From an uncultured Dietzia sp. (GTDB lineage: Bacteria > Actinomycetota > Actinomycetes > Mycobacteriales > Mycobacteriaceae): a DNA stretch of 64,000 nt. The DNA is taken from positions 1 to 64,000 of the forward strand of contig NZ_CALMYY010000101.1 in NCBI RefSeq assembly GCF_937873725.1, given 5' to 3'. Within the stretch, counting starts at the first letter, position 1. Each line of letters opens with the position of its first letter. Shown in pieces: positions 27,403 to 39,272 of the stretch. The translations under genes were made by a program, and so were the position numbers. The notes beneath the pieces were generated by a model that had not been told where the DNA came from, did no database searches, and saw nothing but the letters and a program-made list of their open reading frames with translations.

Positions 27403-28278
27403 GTGAACACCGAGGTAGGCACGGACCAGGAGTCGGGCTCCGTGGGCGGCGGGCAGGCGTCGGACTTTGACGACACGCTGCGCGAGCGGCTCGCCTCCGG
27501 CGCGGACGTGGCCCGGGCGGCCGTCGAGGAGTTCGCCACCGACGGGGTGGGCGAGCATCTAGGGTGTGTCGTCGACGCGCCCTTCACCACGACCCACAGG
27601 TTCGCCTCCGACCTCGCCGGATACCGGGGATGGTACTGGGCCTGCGTGCTGGCGCTGGTCCCCGGTGGCGACCTGACCGTCGACGAGATCTCGCTGCTTC
27701 CCGGCGCGGACGCCGTCGTCGCCCCGGAGTGGGTGCCGTGGGAGAAGCGCATCCGCCGGGGAGACCTCGGGGCGGGGGACCTCCTGCCGCCGGCGGAGGA
27801 CGACGATCGCCTGGTCCCCGGGCAGATGCTCAGCGGGGACGAGGAACTGGACGACCTCGCGGGTCCCGTCGGCCTCGGTCGGCCGCAGCACCTGAGCCTG
27901 GAGGGGCGCTCGGCCGCCGCCGCCCGCTGGGCGGCCGAACGCGGGCCGGACAGTGAGATCGCGCGCGGGGCCAAGTTCCACTGCGGCTCGTGCGGGTTCC
28001 TGGTGCCCGTCGCCGGCTCGCTGGGGTCGATGTTCGGGGTGTGTGCCAACGAGTACTCCGCCGACGGGCAGGTGGTCCACCTCCAGTACGGCTGCGGTGC
28101 CCACAGCGATGTGCAGGTCAGCGTCGATCCCGCGATCCCCGCCCCGGTGGCGTACGACGACGACGCCGTGGACGTGGTGGTGCTCCCGCAGCAGTTGGCG
28201 GCGTCGGCGCGGGCACGGAGCGGGGCGGAGAACGACGATCCCGGCTCCGCAGGTACGGACTCGGCCGCCACCGACTGA
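27403..28278 (+). CDS. DUF3027 family protein
   Basis: A 291-aa cytoplasmic protein of the actinobacterial DUF3027 family, function unknown. Conserved GWYWACVLALVPGG and APEWVPWEKRI are in the first half. The second half has a probable metal site (CGSCGF, then a Cys in FGVCANEYS and one in YGCGAHSD) spaced as in a zinc ribbon. The GTG at 27403 lies seven bases after a CATAAT -10 hexamer with no Shine-Dalgarno, so it is likely leaderless; the ATG at 27394 overlaps that -10. The C-terminus is acidic and disordered. Confidence 0.83.
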   Translation: MNTEVGTDQESGSVGGGQASDFDDTLRERLASGADVARAAVEEFATDGVGEHLGCVVDAPFTTTHRFASDLAGYRGWYWACVLALVPGGDLTVDEISLLPGADAVVAPEWVPWEKRIRRGDLGAGDLLPPAEDDDRLVPGQMLSGDEELDDLAGPVGLGRPQHLSLEGRSAAAARWAAERGPDSEIARGAKFHCGSCGFLVPVAGSLGSMFGVCANEYSADGQVVHLQYGCGAHSDVQVSVDPAIPAPVAYDDDAVDVVVLPQQLAASARARSGAENDDPGSAGTDSAATD

Positions 28279-28284
28279 CGGCGG

Positions 28285-28554
28285 TCAGGAGCGGTCGAAG
28301 TCGAGGCCCTGCTGGGCCCCCGCGCTGCCCCTGAGAACAGCCCGGCGCTGCAGGGCGTAGACGAGCGTGCCGAGCGCGCCCACACCGACGCCGACCCCGC
28401 AGAGGATGACGGTCCGCATGTCGACCTCGTCCATGAGCATCTGTGCCAGCAGCGCGATGGTCCACGCGAGCGTCCCGATGATGACGACCGGTCGCGGGTC
28501 CAGCAGATAACCCGGAATCCGGGGCGCCTGCTGGTCGGTCGACGGGTCCGTCAT
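28285..28554 (-). CDS. DUF2530 family small membrane protein
   Basis: An 89-aa protein with two transmembrane helices (about 23-41 and 48-68) and a basic segment (LQRRAVLRG) after the second. Length and layout match DUF2530 (Rv0882-like). It is convergent with the DUF3027 gene (6 bp apart). The ATG lies seven bases after TACCGT, suggesting a leaderless mRNA. Function unknown. Confidence 0.78.
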   Translation of the reverse strand: MTDPSTDQQAPRIPGYLLDPRPVVIIGTLAWTIALLAQMLMDEVDMRTVILCGVGVGVGALGTLVYALQRRAVLRGSAGAQQGLDFDRS

Positions 28555-28629
28555 GACCGTGACGGTACCGCAGGAGACCGGGCGGTTACTCTATGACGGT
28601 TCCTCACCCATTGCCAGGAAGGTCGCCAG

Positions 28630-30099
28630 ATGTCGCAGAGCACCGGGGCCCCGTCGCCGCCCTCAGCCCGGATCGGGGCGATCGACCGGTACTTCAAGAT
28701 CAGCGAGCGCGGCTCGACGGTGTCCCGCGAGGTCCGCGGCGGTCTCGTCAGCTTCTTCGCGATGGCCTACATCATCGTCCTCAACCCGCTGATCCTCGGC
28801 TCGGGCGTGGACGTCGACGGCAACCGGCTGTCGATCGTCGAGATCGCCGCGGTCACCGCCTTCACGGCCGGCGTGATGACGGTGGCGTTCGGCGCGATCG
28901 CCCGCTACCCCTTCGCGTTCGCGACCGGCCTGGGGATCAACTCGCTCGTCGCGGTGACCATCGCCAAGCAGGTGACGTGGGCGGAGGCGATGGGGCTCGT
29001 CGTGATCGAGGGCCTCATCATCGTCATCCTGGCGGTGAGCGGCTTCCGCAAGGCCGTCTTCGACGCCATCCCGGCGGACCTCAAGGCCGCCATCGCGGTG
29101 GGCATCGGGCTGTTCATCGCCATGGTCGGCTTCGTCGACTCGGGCTTCGTCCGCCGGATCCCGGACGCCGCGGGCACCACGGTCCCCGTGGGGCTGGGGA
29201 TCGAGGGGTCGATCGCCTCGTGGCCCACCGCCGTGTTCGCGTTCGGGCTCCTGCTCTGCGGCGTGCTCGTGGCCCGCCAGATCCGCGGCGGGATCTTCAT
29301 CGGAATCGTCGTCACCACCGTGGTCGCCGCGGTCGTCGAGGCGATCACCAACGCCGGGCCCTCGTTCGTCGACGGCAGTCCCTCGCCCACCGGGTGGAAC
29401 CTCGCAGTCCCCGGCATCCCCGACTCGCTCGGCGGCCTGCCCAACCTCTCCCTCATCGGGCAGGTGGACCTCCTCGGAGCGTTCGTCCGGATCGGCCCAC
29501 TGGCGGCGGGGCTGTTCGTCTTCACCCTGCTGCTCGCCAACTTCTTCGACGCCATGGGCACGTTCACCGGCCTCGGCAAGGAGGCCGGGCTCATGGATGA
29601 GCAGGGGAACCTGCCCAACATGAAGACCGCGCTCGTGGTCGAGGGCGTCGGCGCCGTCGCGGGTGGCTTCACCTCGTCGTCGTCCAACACGGTCTTCCTG
29701 GAGTCGGCGACCGGTATCGCCGAGGGCGCCCGCACCGGACTGGCCAACATCGTCACCGGCGGACTGTTCCTCCTCGCGATGTTCTTCACGCCGCTGTACG
29801 AGGTCGTCCCGGTCGAGGCGGCGGCCCCCGCGCTCGTGGTGGTCGGCGCGCTCATGATGTCGCAGATCGTCCAGATCGACTTCACCAAGTTCTCGATCGC
29901 GCTTCCCGCCTTCCTCACGATCGTCACCATGCCGTTCACCTACTCGATCGCCAACGGCATCGGCATCGGGTTCGTGGCATGGGTCGTGATGGCCTCCGCC
30001 ACCGGCAGGGCCCGGTCCGTGCACCCGTTGTTGTGGGTGGTCGCGGCGGCGTTCCTGGTCTACTTCGCGATCGGGCCCATCACCGACGCGCTGGCCTGA
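28630..30099 (+). CDS. NCS2/AzgA-type purine (adenine/guanine/hypoxanthine) permease
   Basis: A 489-aa membrane protein with about 12-14 helices. AzgA/PbuG signatures are present: FFAMAYIIVLNP, FATGLGINS in TM3, FFDAMGTFTGLG, and the TM10 substrate motif region GGFTSSSSNTVFLESATG. It imports purine bases by proton symport; guanine/hypoxanthine versus adenine cannot be settled by eye. AGGAAGG lies seven bases before the ATG. The 14-bp gap to the following rRNA methyltransferase gene suggests co-transcription. Confidence 0.92.
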   Translation: MSQSTGAPSPPSARIGAIDRYFKISERGSTVSREVRGGLVSFFAMAYIIVLNPLILGSGVDVDGNRLSIVEIAAVTAFTAGVMTVAFGAIARYPFAFATGLGINSLVAVTIAKQVTWAEAMGLVVIEGLIIVILAVSGFRKAVFDAIPADLKAAIAVGIGLFIAMVGFVDSGFVRRIPDAAGTTVPVGLGIEGSIASWPTAVFAFGLLLCGVLVARQIRGGIFIGIVVTTVVAAVVEAITNAGPSFVDGSPSPTGWNLAVPGIPDSLGGLPNLSLIGQVDLLGAFVRIGPLAAGLFVFTLLLANFFDAMGTFTGLGKEAGLMDEQGNLPNMKTALVVEGVGAVAGGFTSSSSNTVFLESATGIAEGARTGLANIVTGGLFLLAMFFTPLYEVVPVEAAAPALVVVGALMMSQIVQIDFTKFSIALPAFLTIVTMPFTYSIANGIGIGFVAWVVMASATGRARSVHPLLWVVAAAFLVYFAIGPITDALA

Positions 30100-30113
30100 C
30101 CGGGGCGCCGGAA

Positions 30114-30950
30114 GTGCTCGTCCTGGACGTCTCCGATCCCGCCGACCCGCGACTGGACGACCTGCGCGACCTCAACCACTCCGATCGGCGTCCCGACCTG
30201 CCGGGCGGCCGCGGCCTGGTGATCGCAGAGGGCACGTACGTGGTGGGCCGGATGCTGCTGTCGCGGTTCCGCCCGCACATCCTCCTGGGCACCGACGCGC
30301 GGCTGCAGCAGCTGCGTCGCGAGGCGGCGGTTGAGGACTGGGACGCCGACGAGCGGGCCGGCGACGCGGTGTACCTGCGGACCACCAAGGACGTGCTCAG
30401 CGAGGTGATCGGGTTCCGGTCCAGCCGCGACATCCTCGCCGCCGCGGATCGGCCGGCCCCGCTCGCGGTCCACGACGTGGTGTCCGGGGCTCGCACGCTG
30501 GTGGTGCTGGAGGGCGTCAACGACCCGGAGAACCTCGGGGCGATCTTCCGCAACTGCGCGGCCCTCGGGGTCGACGGGGTGCTCTTCGGCGCCTCGACCG
30601 GGGACCCGCTCTACCGTCGTGTCGTCCGCGTGTCGATGGGCCACGTGCTCCGTCTGCCGTTCGCGCACCTGCCCGGGACGCCGACCACCTGGCAGCGTTC
30701 GCTCGACGACCTGCGCGGTCAGGGATTCCGGACCGTGGCGCTCACGCCCTCGGGGGCCGTTCCGCTGTCGCGGGCCGTCGACGCCGAGAAAGTGGCGTTC
30801 GTCCTGGGCGCCGAGGGGCCCGGGCTCACCGAGCACGCGATGCAGGCCTGCGATGTCCGGGCCACCATCCCGATGACCGCGGGGACGGATTCGCTCAACG
30901 TGGCCACGGCCGCGGCGGTGGCGTTCTACGAGAGGTCGCGGGAGAGCTGA
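30114..30950 (+). CDS. SpoU/TrmH-family RNA 2'-O-methyltransferase
   Basis: A 278-aa SPOUT methyltransferase: N-terminal substrate-binding domain (about 1-115), then the trefoil-knot catalytic domain with motif 1 (LEGVNDPENLGAIFRN), motif 2 (FVLGAEGPGLTEHA) and motif 3 (IPMTAGTDSLNVATAAAVA). It methylates a ribose in rRNA or tRNA using SAM; the exact nucleotide is unknown. It sits where Rv0881 lies in M. tuberculosis. The GTG start at 30114 follows the permease stop by 14 bp. Confidence 0.92.
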   Translation: MLVLDVSDPADPRLDDLRDLNHSDRRPDLPGGRGLVIAEGTYVVGRMLLSRFRPHILLGTDARLQQLRREAAVEDWDADERAGDAVYLRTTKDVLSEVIGFRSSRDILAAADRPAPLAVHDVVSGARTLVVLEGVNDPENLGAIFRNCAALGVDGVLFGASTGDPLYRRVVRVSMGHVLRLPFAHLPGTPTTWQRSLDDLRGQGFRTVALTPSGAVPLSRAVDAEKVAFVLGAEGPGLTEHAMQACDVRATIPMTAGTDSLNVATAAAVAFYERSRES

Positions 30951-31065
30951 GCGGGCAGCCCCGGCACTCGGGCCTGTGCTGCGGGAATGGACCAATCGCC
31001 CATCGCGAGCCGCGCGAGAACAGACAGAGGGGCAGCGCAGGTCGAAGGGGCAGCGCAGGTCGGCT

Positions 31066-31962
31066 CTACCGCCGGTTCGACAGCCGGCGGCTCATGGCGG
31101 CGCGCGCCCGGCGCACGGCGTCCCGCGCGGCCCCGGCGACCCTGCGGACGGCCACCGACCCCGGTGGGGAGGCCCGGGCCACCGCGGGTACGAGGGGAGC
31201 CCGCTCGTAGTCGTCGTCGACGTAGGGGGTGGACCGGTCCGGGACCGGCTTCCCGGCGCCGGCGTGGCGCCGGGTGGCGGCATGGAGTTCCGCCCGACCG
31301 GGTGACCCCACCACGTGCACGGCCGGGCCCGCGGGCGGGGTGTGCGGGCGGACCTCACGGCGACCGTCGGTGGCGAACCCGTGGACCGGGACATCGAGCC
31401 CGCCCGGGTCCAGGTCGAAGCCCAGCCAGTCGCGGTGCGCGGCGTGGAGGAGCGACGACGGCGAGAACGGCAGCGCGAGCGGGGTGTCGTCGGCCCCGTC
31501 CAGCGGGAACTCGCCGGCCCAGTAGGGCCGCTCGAACGGGAGCGGCATCCCCTCGTCCTCGATGATCCGGTCGTCGGCCCCCGCGAACGAGCGGACGAGC
31601 CGGCCGGATTCCCAGCGGGCGAACCCGCTGACGCCGGAATCGGGCTCGTGGGAGAACAGGAGCACCGTGGGGGCCTCCACCAGCCTCAGCCACCTGTCGG
31701 AGGTCGCCGAGGGCGACACCGGGTCGTCGAGCAGCGTCTGGACCACCGTCAGCCCGGGGAACGAGCCCACGTAGATCTCACCGGGCCCGGTCGAGGCCGA
31801 GCGGTTGAGGGGGAACGCCCCCAACGAGGCGACGGTGACGGTGGGGTGGAGCCTGGAGAGGAGGCGCCGGGCGAAGCCGGGGTCGGACGGGTGGCCGGAA
31901 CGGATCGGCGCAGCCGGGTCGTCGGTGTCGAGATACCAGAATGTGGCGACGTGGTGGCCCAT
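31066..31962 (-). CDS. DUF6928-like hypothetical protein
   Basis: A 298-aa soluble protein, probably of the DUF6928 family, unknown function. The conserved core is in the first 200 residues (ATFWYLDTDDP, NRSASTGPGEIYVGSFPG, LLFSHEPDSGVSGFARW, PYWAGEFPLD). The C-terminal 90 residues are Arg/Ala-rich and probably disordered. The ATG lies only nine bp after the sepH stop, so it is almost certainly expressed with sepH. Two near-identical 13-bp direct repeats (GGGGCAGCGCAGG) lie just past its stop, near 31030-31060. Confidence 0.75.
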   Translation of the reverse strand: MGHHVATFWYLDTDDPAAPIRSGHPSDPGFARRLLSRLHPTVTVASLGAFPLNRSASTGPGEIYVGSFPGLTVVQTLLDDPVSPSATSDRWLRLVEAPTVLLFSHEPDSGVSGFARWESGRLVRSFAGADDRIIEDEGMPLPFERPYWAGEFPLDGADDTPLALPFSPSSLLHAAHRDWLGFDLDPGGLDVPVHGFATDGRREVRPHTPPAGPAVHVVGSPGRAELHAATRRHAGAGKPVPDRSTPYVDDDYERAPLVPAVARASPPGSVAVRRVAGAARDAVRRARAAMSRRLSNRR

Positions 31963-31971
31963 GACGAGGCG

Positions 31972-32844
31972 TCAGTCGTCCTTGCCGCGGACTCCGAGCA
32001 GGACGTCCTCCCAGGACGGCATGGTCGGGTGGCGGCGGGATCCGCGGCGCTCGGGTTCGGTGGGTGGGTGCTGCAGGAATTCGTCGTCCTCCACGGGGGT
32101 GACCGCGGCGGGCGGGGTGAGCTCGGGGCGCCGGGCCGGTTCGACGGGGACGGGCCGAGGGTCCTGCGGCGTCGGCGCCGCCGAGTTCGGGACCGCCCGG
32201 ATGGGAGGGGGACCGGAGGGGAGCGGGGGAGGGGACGCAACCGTGCGGAGGGCGGTCGCCCGGGAGGGGTCGAGGATGCCCTCGGCCTGGTCGTCCAGCG
32301 GACGCGCGGATCCGCCGTGGGAGTCGGGCAGGAAGGACCACGTGGCGGAGGCGTCGTCAGACAGGCCCGCCGGCCACGAGGTCCGCACCACCCAGCCGCC
32401 GGCCCGGTCCCGCCAGGCGTCCCAGGCCACCAGGTCGGGGTCGATGCCACGGCGGTCGAGTGCGGAGTGGACGCGCTCGGCGAGCGTGTCGAGTGCCGGG
32501 CCGTCCGGGAGCACCGGGTGCGCGGACCGCGCGAGGTCGGCCGCGTTGGCGCGTTCGAGGAGAACGGGAACGGCGAATCCCTCGATCCGCGACAGCGGGA
32601 CCCCGGCGTCGGAGGCCACGTCCTCGGGGGAGGCTCCGTGACGGATGCGGTCCTGGATCTCGCGGGGACGCAGCGTGCCGGTCACGGGAACCCGCTCGCG
32701 GCCGCCGGGGGGGAGCGACTCGCCCCGGGCCGCGGCGCGGAGCCGGTCGTCGAGGGGGAGGGAGAACGTCTCACCCGAGTCCGGGACCTCGCACTCGACC
32801 ACCGACGACTCGGGGTCGACCCCGACGATCCTCAGCTTGCGCAT
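31972..32844 (-). CDS. sepH: Cell-division protein SepH (DUF3071)
   Basis: Actinobacterial FtsZ-binding protein that stimulates Z-ring assembly. The N-terminal conserved domain (about 1-110) includes KLRIVGVDPE and the helix-turn-helix-like RPREIQDRIRHGASPEDVA. A Pro-rich disordered linker (about 195-260) and a short conserved C-terminal helix (MPSWEDVLLGVRG) follow. At 290 aa it is somewhat shorter than Streptomyces SepH. GAGGAGG precedes the ATG. It is transcribed away from serC's end and followed closely by the DUF6928-like gene. Confidence 0.9.
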   Translation of the reverse strand: MRKLRIVGVDPESSVVECEVPDSGETFSLPLDDRLRAAARGESLPPGGRERVPVTGTLRPREIQDRIRHGASPEDVASDAGVPLSRIEGFAVPVLLERANAADLARSAHPVLPDGPALDTLAERVHSALDRRGIDPDLVAWDAWRDRAGGWVVRTSWPAGLSDDASATWSFLPDSHGGSARPLDDQAEGILDPSRATALRTVASPPPLPSGPPPIRAVPNSAAPTPQDPRPVPVEPARRPELTPPAAVTPVEDDEFLQHPPTEPERRGSRRHPTMPSWEDVLLGVRGKDD

Positions 32845-32930
32845 GCCGCCTCCTCGACTTCTCACGGCCCCGTCGACGGCCCAGCCGGCGCGCACCCGGG
32901 TCCTGGGCGTTCCCCACATGGTAGGGCAGC

Positions 32931-32968
32931 GCAGCCCACCCGGCACGGTGACGGGCCGGGTGGGCTGC
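32931..32968 (-). terminator. Terminator downstream of serC
   Basis: GCAGCCCACCCGGC pairs with GCCGGGTGGGCTGC around a ten-base loop, 30 bp past the serC stop codon. It has a long stem and no clear T-tract. Confidence 0.75.
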
Positions 32969-32998
32969 GGAAATTCTGCGCCGGGACGGGGGGGAGCG

Positions 32999-36295
<3,297 letters not shown>

Positions 36296-36325
36296 GCCCG
36301 GGAATCCGACTCCAGGAGGAGCCAC

Positions 36326-36682
36326 ATGGACAAGCCCGAGATCGACATGCCGACCGGCCCCGCCCCCACGGGCCTCGTCAGCGAGGACCTCACGGTGGGT
36401 GAGGGCGCCGAGGCCGTGGCCGGCGGCAAGGTCACCGTGCACTACGTCGGTGTGGACTTCGAGACCGGCGAGCAGTTCGACTCGTCGTGGGATCGCGGCG
36501 AGTCCATCACCTTCCCGCTCAACGGCCTCATCCAGGGCTGGCAGGAGGGGATCCCCGGCATGAAGGTCGGCGGTCGCCGCCAGCTGGTGATCCCGCCGGA
36601 CAAGGCCTACGGCACCTCCGCGGCACTGCACCCGCTCGGCGGCAAGACGCTCGTCTTTGTGATCGATCTGATCGACGCCTGA
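36326..36682 (+). CDS. FKBP-type peptidyl-prolyl cis-trans isomerase
   Basis: A 118-aa single-domain FKBP without signal peptide, so cytoplasmic. Active-site residues appear in VTVHYVGVDF, FDSSWDRGE, FPLNGLIQGWQEGIPGMKVG and LVFVIDLID. AGGAGGAG is placed ideally before the ATG. It lies 30 bp after gltA and is probably co-transcribed; the gltA-fkpA pairing is conserved in corynebacteria. Confidence 0.94.
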   Translation: MDKPEIDMPTGPAPTGLVSEDLTVGEGAEAVAGGKVTVHYVGVDFETGEQFDSSWDRGESITFPLNGLIQGWQEGIPGMKVGGRRQLVIPPDKAYGTSAALHPLGGKTLVFVIDLIDA

Positions 36683-36705
36683 GTAGACCCTCGCGCGCTC
36701 CGCTC

Positions 36706-36733
36706 GCCCCGCACTCCCGTCGGAGTGCGGGGC
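36706..36733 (+). terminator. Terminator of gltA-FKBP
   Basis: A perfect 12-bp stem, GCCCCGCACTCC paired with GGAGTGCGGGGC, with the four-base loop CGTC, 23 bp after the FKBP stop. Confidence 0.82.
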
Positions 36734-36866
36734 TCCGAGCTCAGATGCGGTAGGTCGAGCACGCCGGTGCAGTATCCGCGCACCTTCCGGACGGATGTCC
36801 ATGGACCTAGTATTCCGGGTGTACCGGCGGTGACCAGCACCGCGGACCTCCAGGAAGGCATTCGTC

Positions 36867-37265
36867 ATGATCACTGCCCCCCGCATCGCCCGCCGCGCGC
36901 TCGCCGCCGCCGCCGTTCTCGGAATGACCGCCGGCGGCCTCGCCCTGGCCGGGCCGGCCACCGCCTCCGCGGTGCCCCGGGTCGAGACCGTCTCCGGGGC
37001 CACCTACGTGAGCTTCGACGACCTCCCGTCGTGGCAGTTCGACTCCGTCGAGGACGTCGCCGATGAGGTCAACCGGATCCTCCCCGGCGAGGAGGAGGTC
37101 GTCTTCGCGGTCAACAAGAGGGGCCCCCGCTCCGCGATCGGCGTGTTCGCGCCCCGTCGTAGCGGCATCTCCCTGGCGGTCGAGTGCGATCCCGAGGTGG
37201 ACACGTGGGACTCCTACCTCGGCGGCTCCTGCTCGGGCAACGAGGAGTCGCTCCCGGTCCGGTAG
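36867..37265 (+). CDS. Small secreted protein, unknown function
   Basis: A 132-aa exported protein with a Tat-like/Sec signal peptide (RRALAAAAVLGMTAGG..., cleavage near ASA, residue 35) and a compact mature domain of about 95 residues. Two cysteines (VECDPEV and GSCSGNE) can pair, and aromatic residues cluster in YVSFDDLPSWQFD. AGGAAGG lies eight bases before the ATG. No family is recognised. It is flanked by the gltA terminator and the convergent prpE gene. A weak promoter (TAGTAT at about 36808) lies upstream. Confidence 0.78.
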   Translation: MITAPRIARRALAAAAVLGMTAGGLALAGPATASAVPRVETVSGATYVSFDDLPSWQFDSVEDVADEVNRILPGEEEVVFAVNKRGPRSAIGVFAPRRSGISLAVECDPEVDTWDSYLGGSCSGNEESLPVR

Positions 37266-37290
37266 GTCGCCGGCTGGAGAGCCGCGCAGC

Positions 37291-39210
37291 CTAGCCCTGC
37301 TGCCGCAGGAACGGGGCGAGGTCCTCCAGCACCTGCGGGTCCTCGATCGTCGACGGCACGGGAACATTCTCCTGGCCGTCGGCGATCTGCCGCATGGTCT
37401 TGCGCAGGATCTTGCCCGAGCGGGTCTTGGGCAGGCCCTGCACCACCGTGCAGTCGCGGAACGTGGCCACCGCGCCGATGTCCTCGCGGACCATCGTCAC
37501 CAGTTCCGACCTGAGCTGCTCCGGGTCGCGGACCTCGCCGGCCTTGAGCACCACGTAACCGACGGGCCGCTGGCCCTTGAGTTCGTCCCTGACGCCGATC
37601 ACCGCGACCTCGGCGACAGCCGGGTGCTTGGCGATCACGGCCTCCATGGAGCCCGTGGACAGCCGGTGCCCGGCGACGTTGATGACATCGTCCGTCCGGC
37701 CCATGACGTAGACGTAGCCGTCGGAGTCGATGAACCCGCCGTCACCGGTCGAGTAGTAGCCGTCGAACACGGACATGTAGGAGGAGACGAATCGCTCGTC
37801 GTCCTCCCACAGGCCCAGGAGCGTGCCCGGGGCCATCGGTAGCTTGATGACGAGGTTCCCCTCCTCCCCGGCGGCGAGTTCGTTGCCCTCGCCGTCGAGG
37901 ACCCGCAGGTCGTACCCGGGCACGGCGACGGTCGGGGAGCCGGCCTTGATGGTCATGGGGTCCAACCCGCGGAGGTTGGAGGCGATGGGCCAGCCGGTCT
38001 CGGTCTGCCACCAGTTGTCCACCACGGGCTTGCCGAGCTTGTCGGTGGCCCACTGGTACGTCTCGGGGTCGAGGCGCTCGCCCGCACAGAACAGGGTGTG
38101 CATGCCCGACAGGTCGTACTTGCCGATCTCCAGGCCCTCCGGGTCCTCCTTGCGGACGGCCCGCACCGCGGTGGGGGCCGTGAAGAGCGCGACGGCCTTG
38201 TGCTCCGAGATCACACGCCAGAACGCGCCCGCATCGGGGGTGCCGACGGGCTTGCCCTCGTAGATGATCGAGGTCGCCCCCACGAGGAGGGGCGCGTAGA
38301 CGATGTACGAGTGCCCGACCACCCAGCCGACGTCGGAGGCCGACCACCACACGTCTCCGGGCCGCACGCCGTAGACGTTCCACATCGACCACGCGAGCGC
38401 GACCGCGTGCCCGCCGTTGTCCCGGACGACGCCCTTGGGCATGCCCGTGGTGCCGGAGGTGTAGAGGATGTACAGCGGGTCGTTGGCGGCGACGGCGACG
38501 GGACCCGCCGGTTCCGCGACGGCCACGGCGTCGTCCCAGTCGGTCCACGTGACGCCGGGGGTCTCGGGGAACACCTCGTCCGGGAAATGCTCCGCGCGCG
38601 AGGCGACGATCACGGCGCTGGGGCTCGCGTAGCTGAGCCGGAGGGCCTTGGCCACCATGGGGAAGTAGGGGATCCTGCGGGTGGGCTCGATGCCGCCGGT
38701 GGCGGTGACGATGACCTTCGGCCGGGCGTCGTCGATCCGGATCGCGAGTTCCGGGGCGGCGAATCCGCCGAACACGACGGAATGGATCGCGCCGAGGCGG
38801 GCGCAGGCGAGCATGGCGACCGCGGCACGGGGGATCATGGGCATGTAGATGACGACCCGATCGCCCCTGCCGACGCCCTCGGCGCGAAGTGCGCCGGCGA
38901 AGGCCTCCACCTGGTCGAGCAGTTGGGAGTAGGTGATGGTCTCCTTGACCCCGGTGACGGCGGAGTCGTAGATGTACGCGGCCTGGTCCCCCCGGCCCGC
39001 CTCGATGTGGCGGTCGATGCAGTTATACGACGTGTTGAGCTCGCCGTCCGGGAACCAGCGGTAGAAGGGCGGCCGGGACGAGTCGACGGCGGTGGTGGGC
39101 TGCCTGGTCCAGTCGATACCGCGGGCGGCGTCCAGCCAGAAGACGTCGGGATCGGTGATCGAGAGCCGGTGGGCGTCGGCGTAGGTCGACGGGGTCGGGG
39201 AGTTCGACAT
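37291..39210 (-). CDS. prpE: Propionyl-CoA synthetase PrpE (acyl-CoA synthetase)
   Basis: AMP-forming synthetase of 639 aa. Core motifs: A3 YTSGTTGMPKG, A5 WWQTETGWP, YSTGDGGF, and the C-terminal catalytic Lys in KTRSGKILRK, a site normally controlled by acetylation. The FTAPTAVRAVRKEDP stretch and overall layout favour the PrpE/ACSS3 branch (propionate) over acetyl-CoA synthetase, but acetate use is possible. GAGGGG precedes the ATG. It is convergent with the small secreted gene and 62 bp downstream of accD3. Confidence 0.88.
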   Translation of the reverse strand: MSNSPTPSTYADAHRLSITDPDVFWLDAARGIDWTRQPTTAVDSSRPPFYRWFPDGELNTSYNCIDRHIEAGRGDQAAYIYDSAVTGVKETITYSQLLDQVEAFAGALRAEGVGRGDRVVIYMPMIPRAAVAMLACARLGAIHSVVFGGFAAPELAIRIDDARPKVIVTATGGIEPTRRIPYFPMVAKALRLSYASPSAVIVASRAEHFPDEVFPETPGVTWTDWDDAVAVAEPAGPVAVAANDPLYILYTSGTTGMPKGVVRDNGGHAVALAWSMWNVYGVRPGDVWWSASDVGWVVGHSYIVYAPLLVGATSIIYEGKPVGTPDAGAFWRVISEHKAVALFTAPTAVRAVRKEDPEGLEIGKYDLSGMHTLFCAGERLDPETYQWATDKLGKPVVDNWWQTETGWPIASNLRGLDPMTIKAGSPTVAVPGYDLRVLDGEGNELAAGEEGNLVIKLPMAPGTLLGLWEDDERFVSSYMSVFDGYYSTGDGGFIDSDGYVYVMGRTDDVINVAGHRLSTGSMEAVIAKHPAVAEVAVIGVRDELKGQRPVGYVVLKAGEVRDPEQLRSELVTMVREDIGAVATFRDCTVVQGLPKTRSGKILRKTMRQIADGQENVPVPSTIEDPQVLEDLAPFLRQQG

Positions 39211-39272
39211 CGGGCAGGCCCCTCACGTACGGGAGTGTGCCGCCGATCGGTGCCGGCGGACTGTGACCCGGT

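Noticed and set aside
28663-30024. - strand open frame (453 codons) opposite the purine permease
   Set aside because: Charged, His/Asp/Arg-rich complement of a membrane protein gene, with no motifs.
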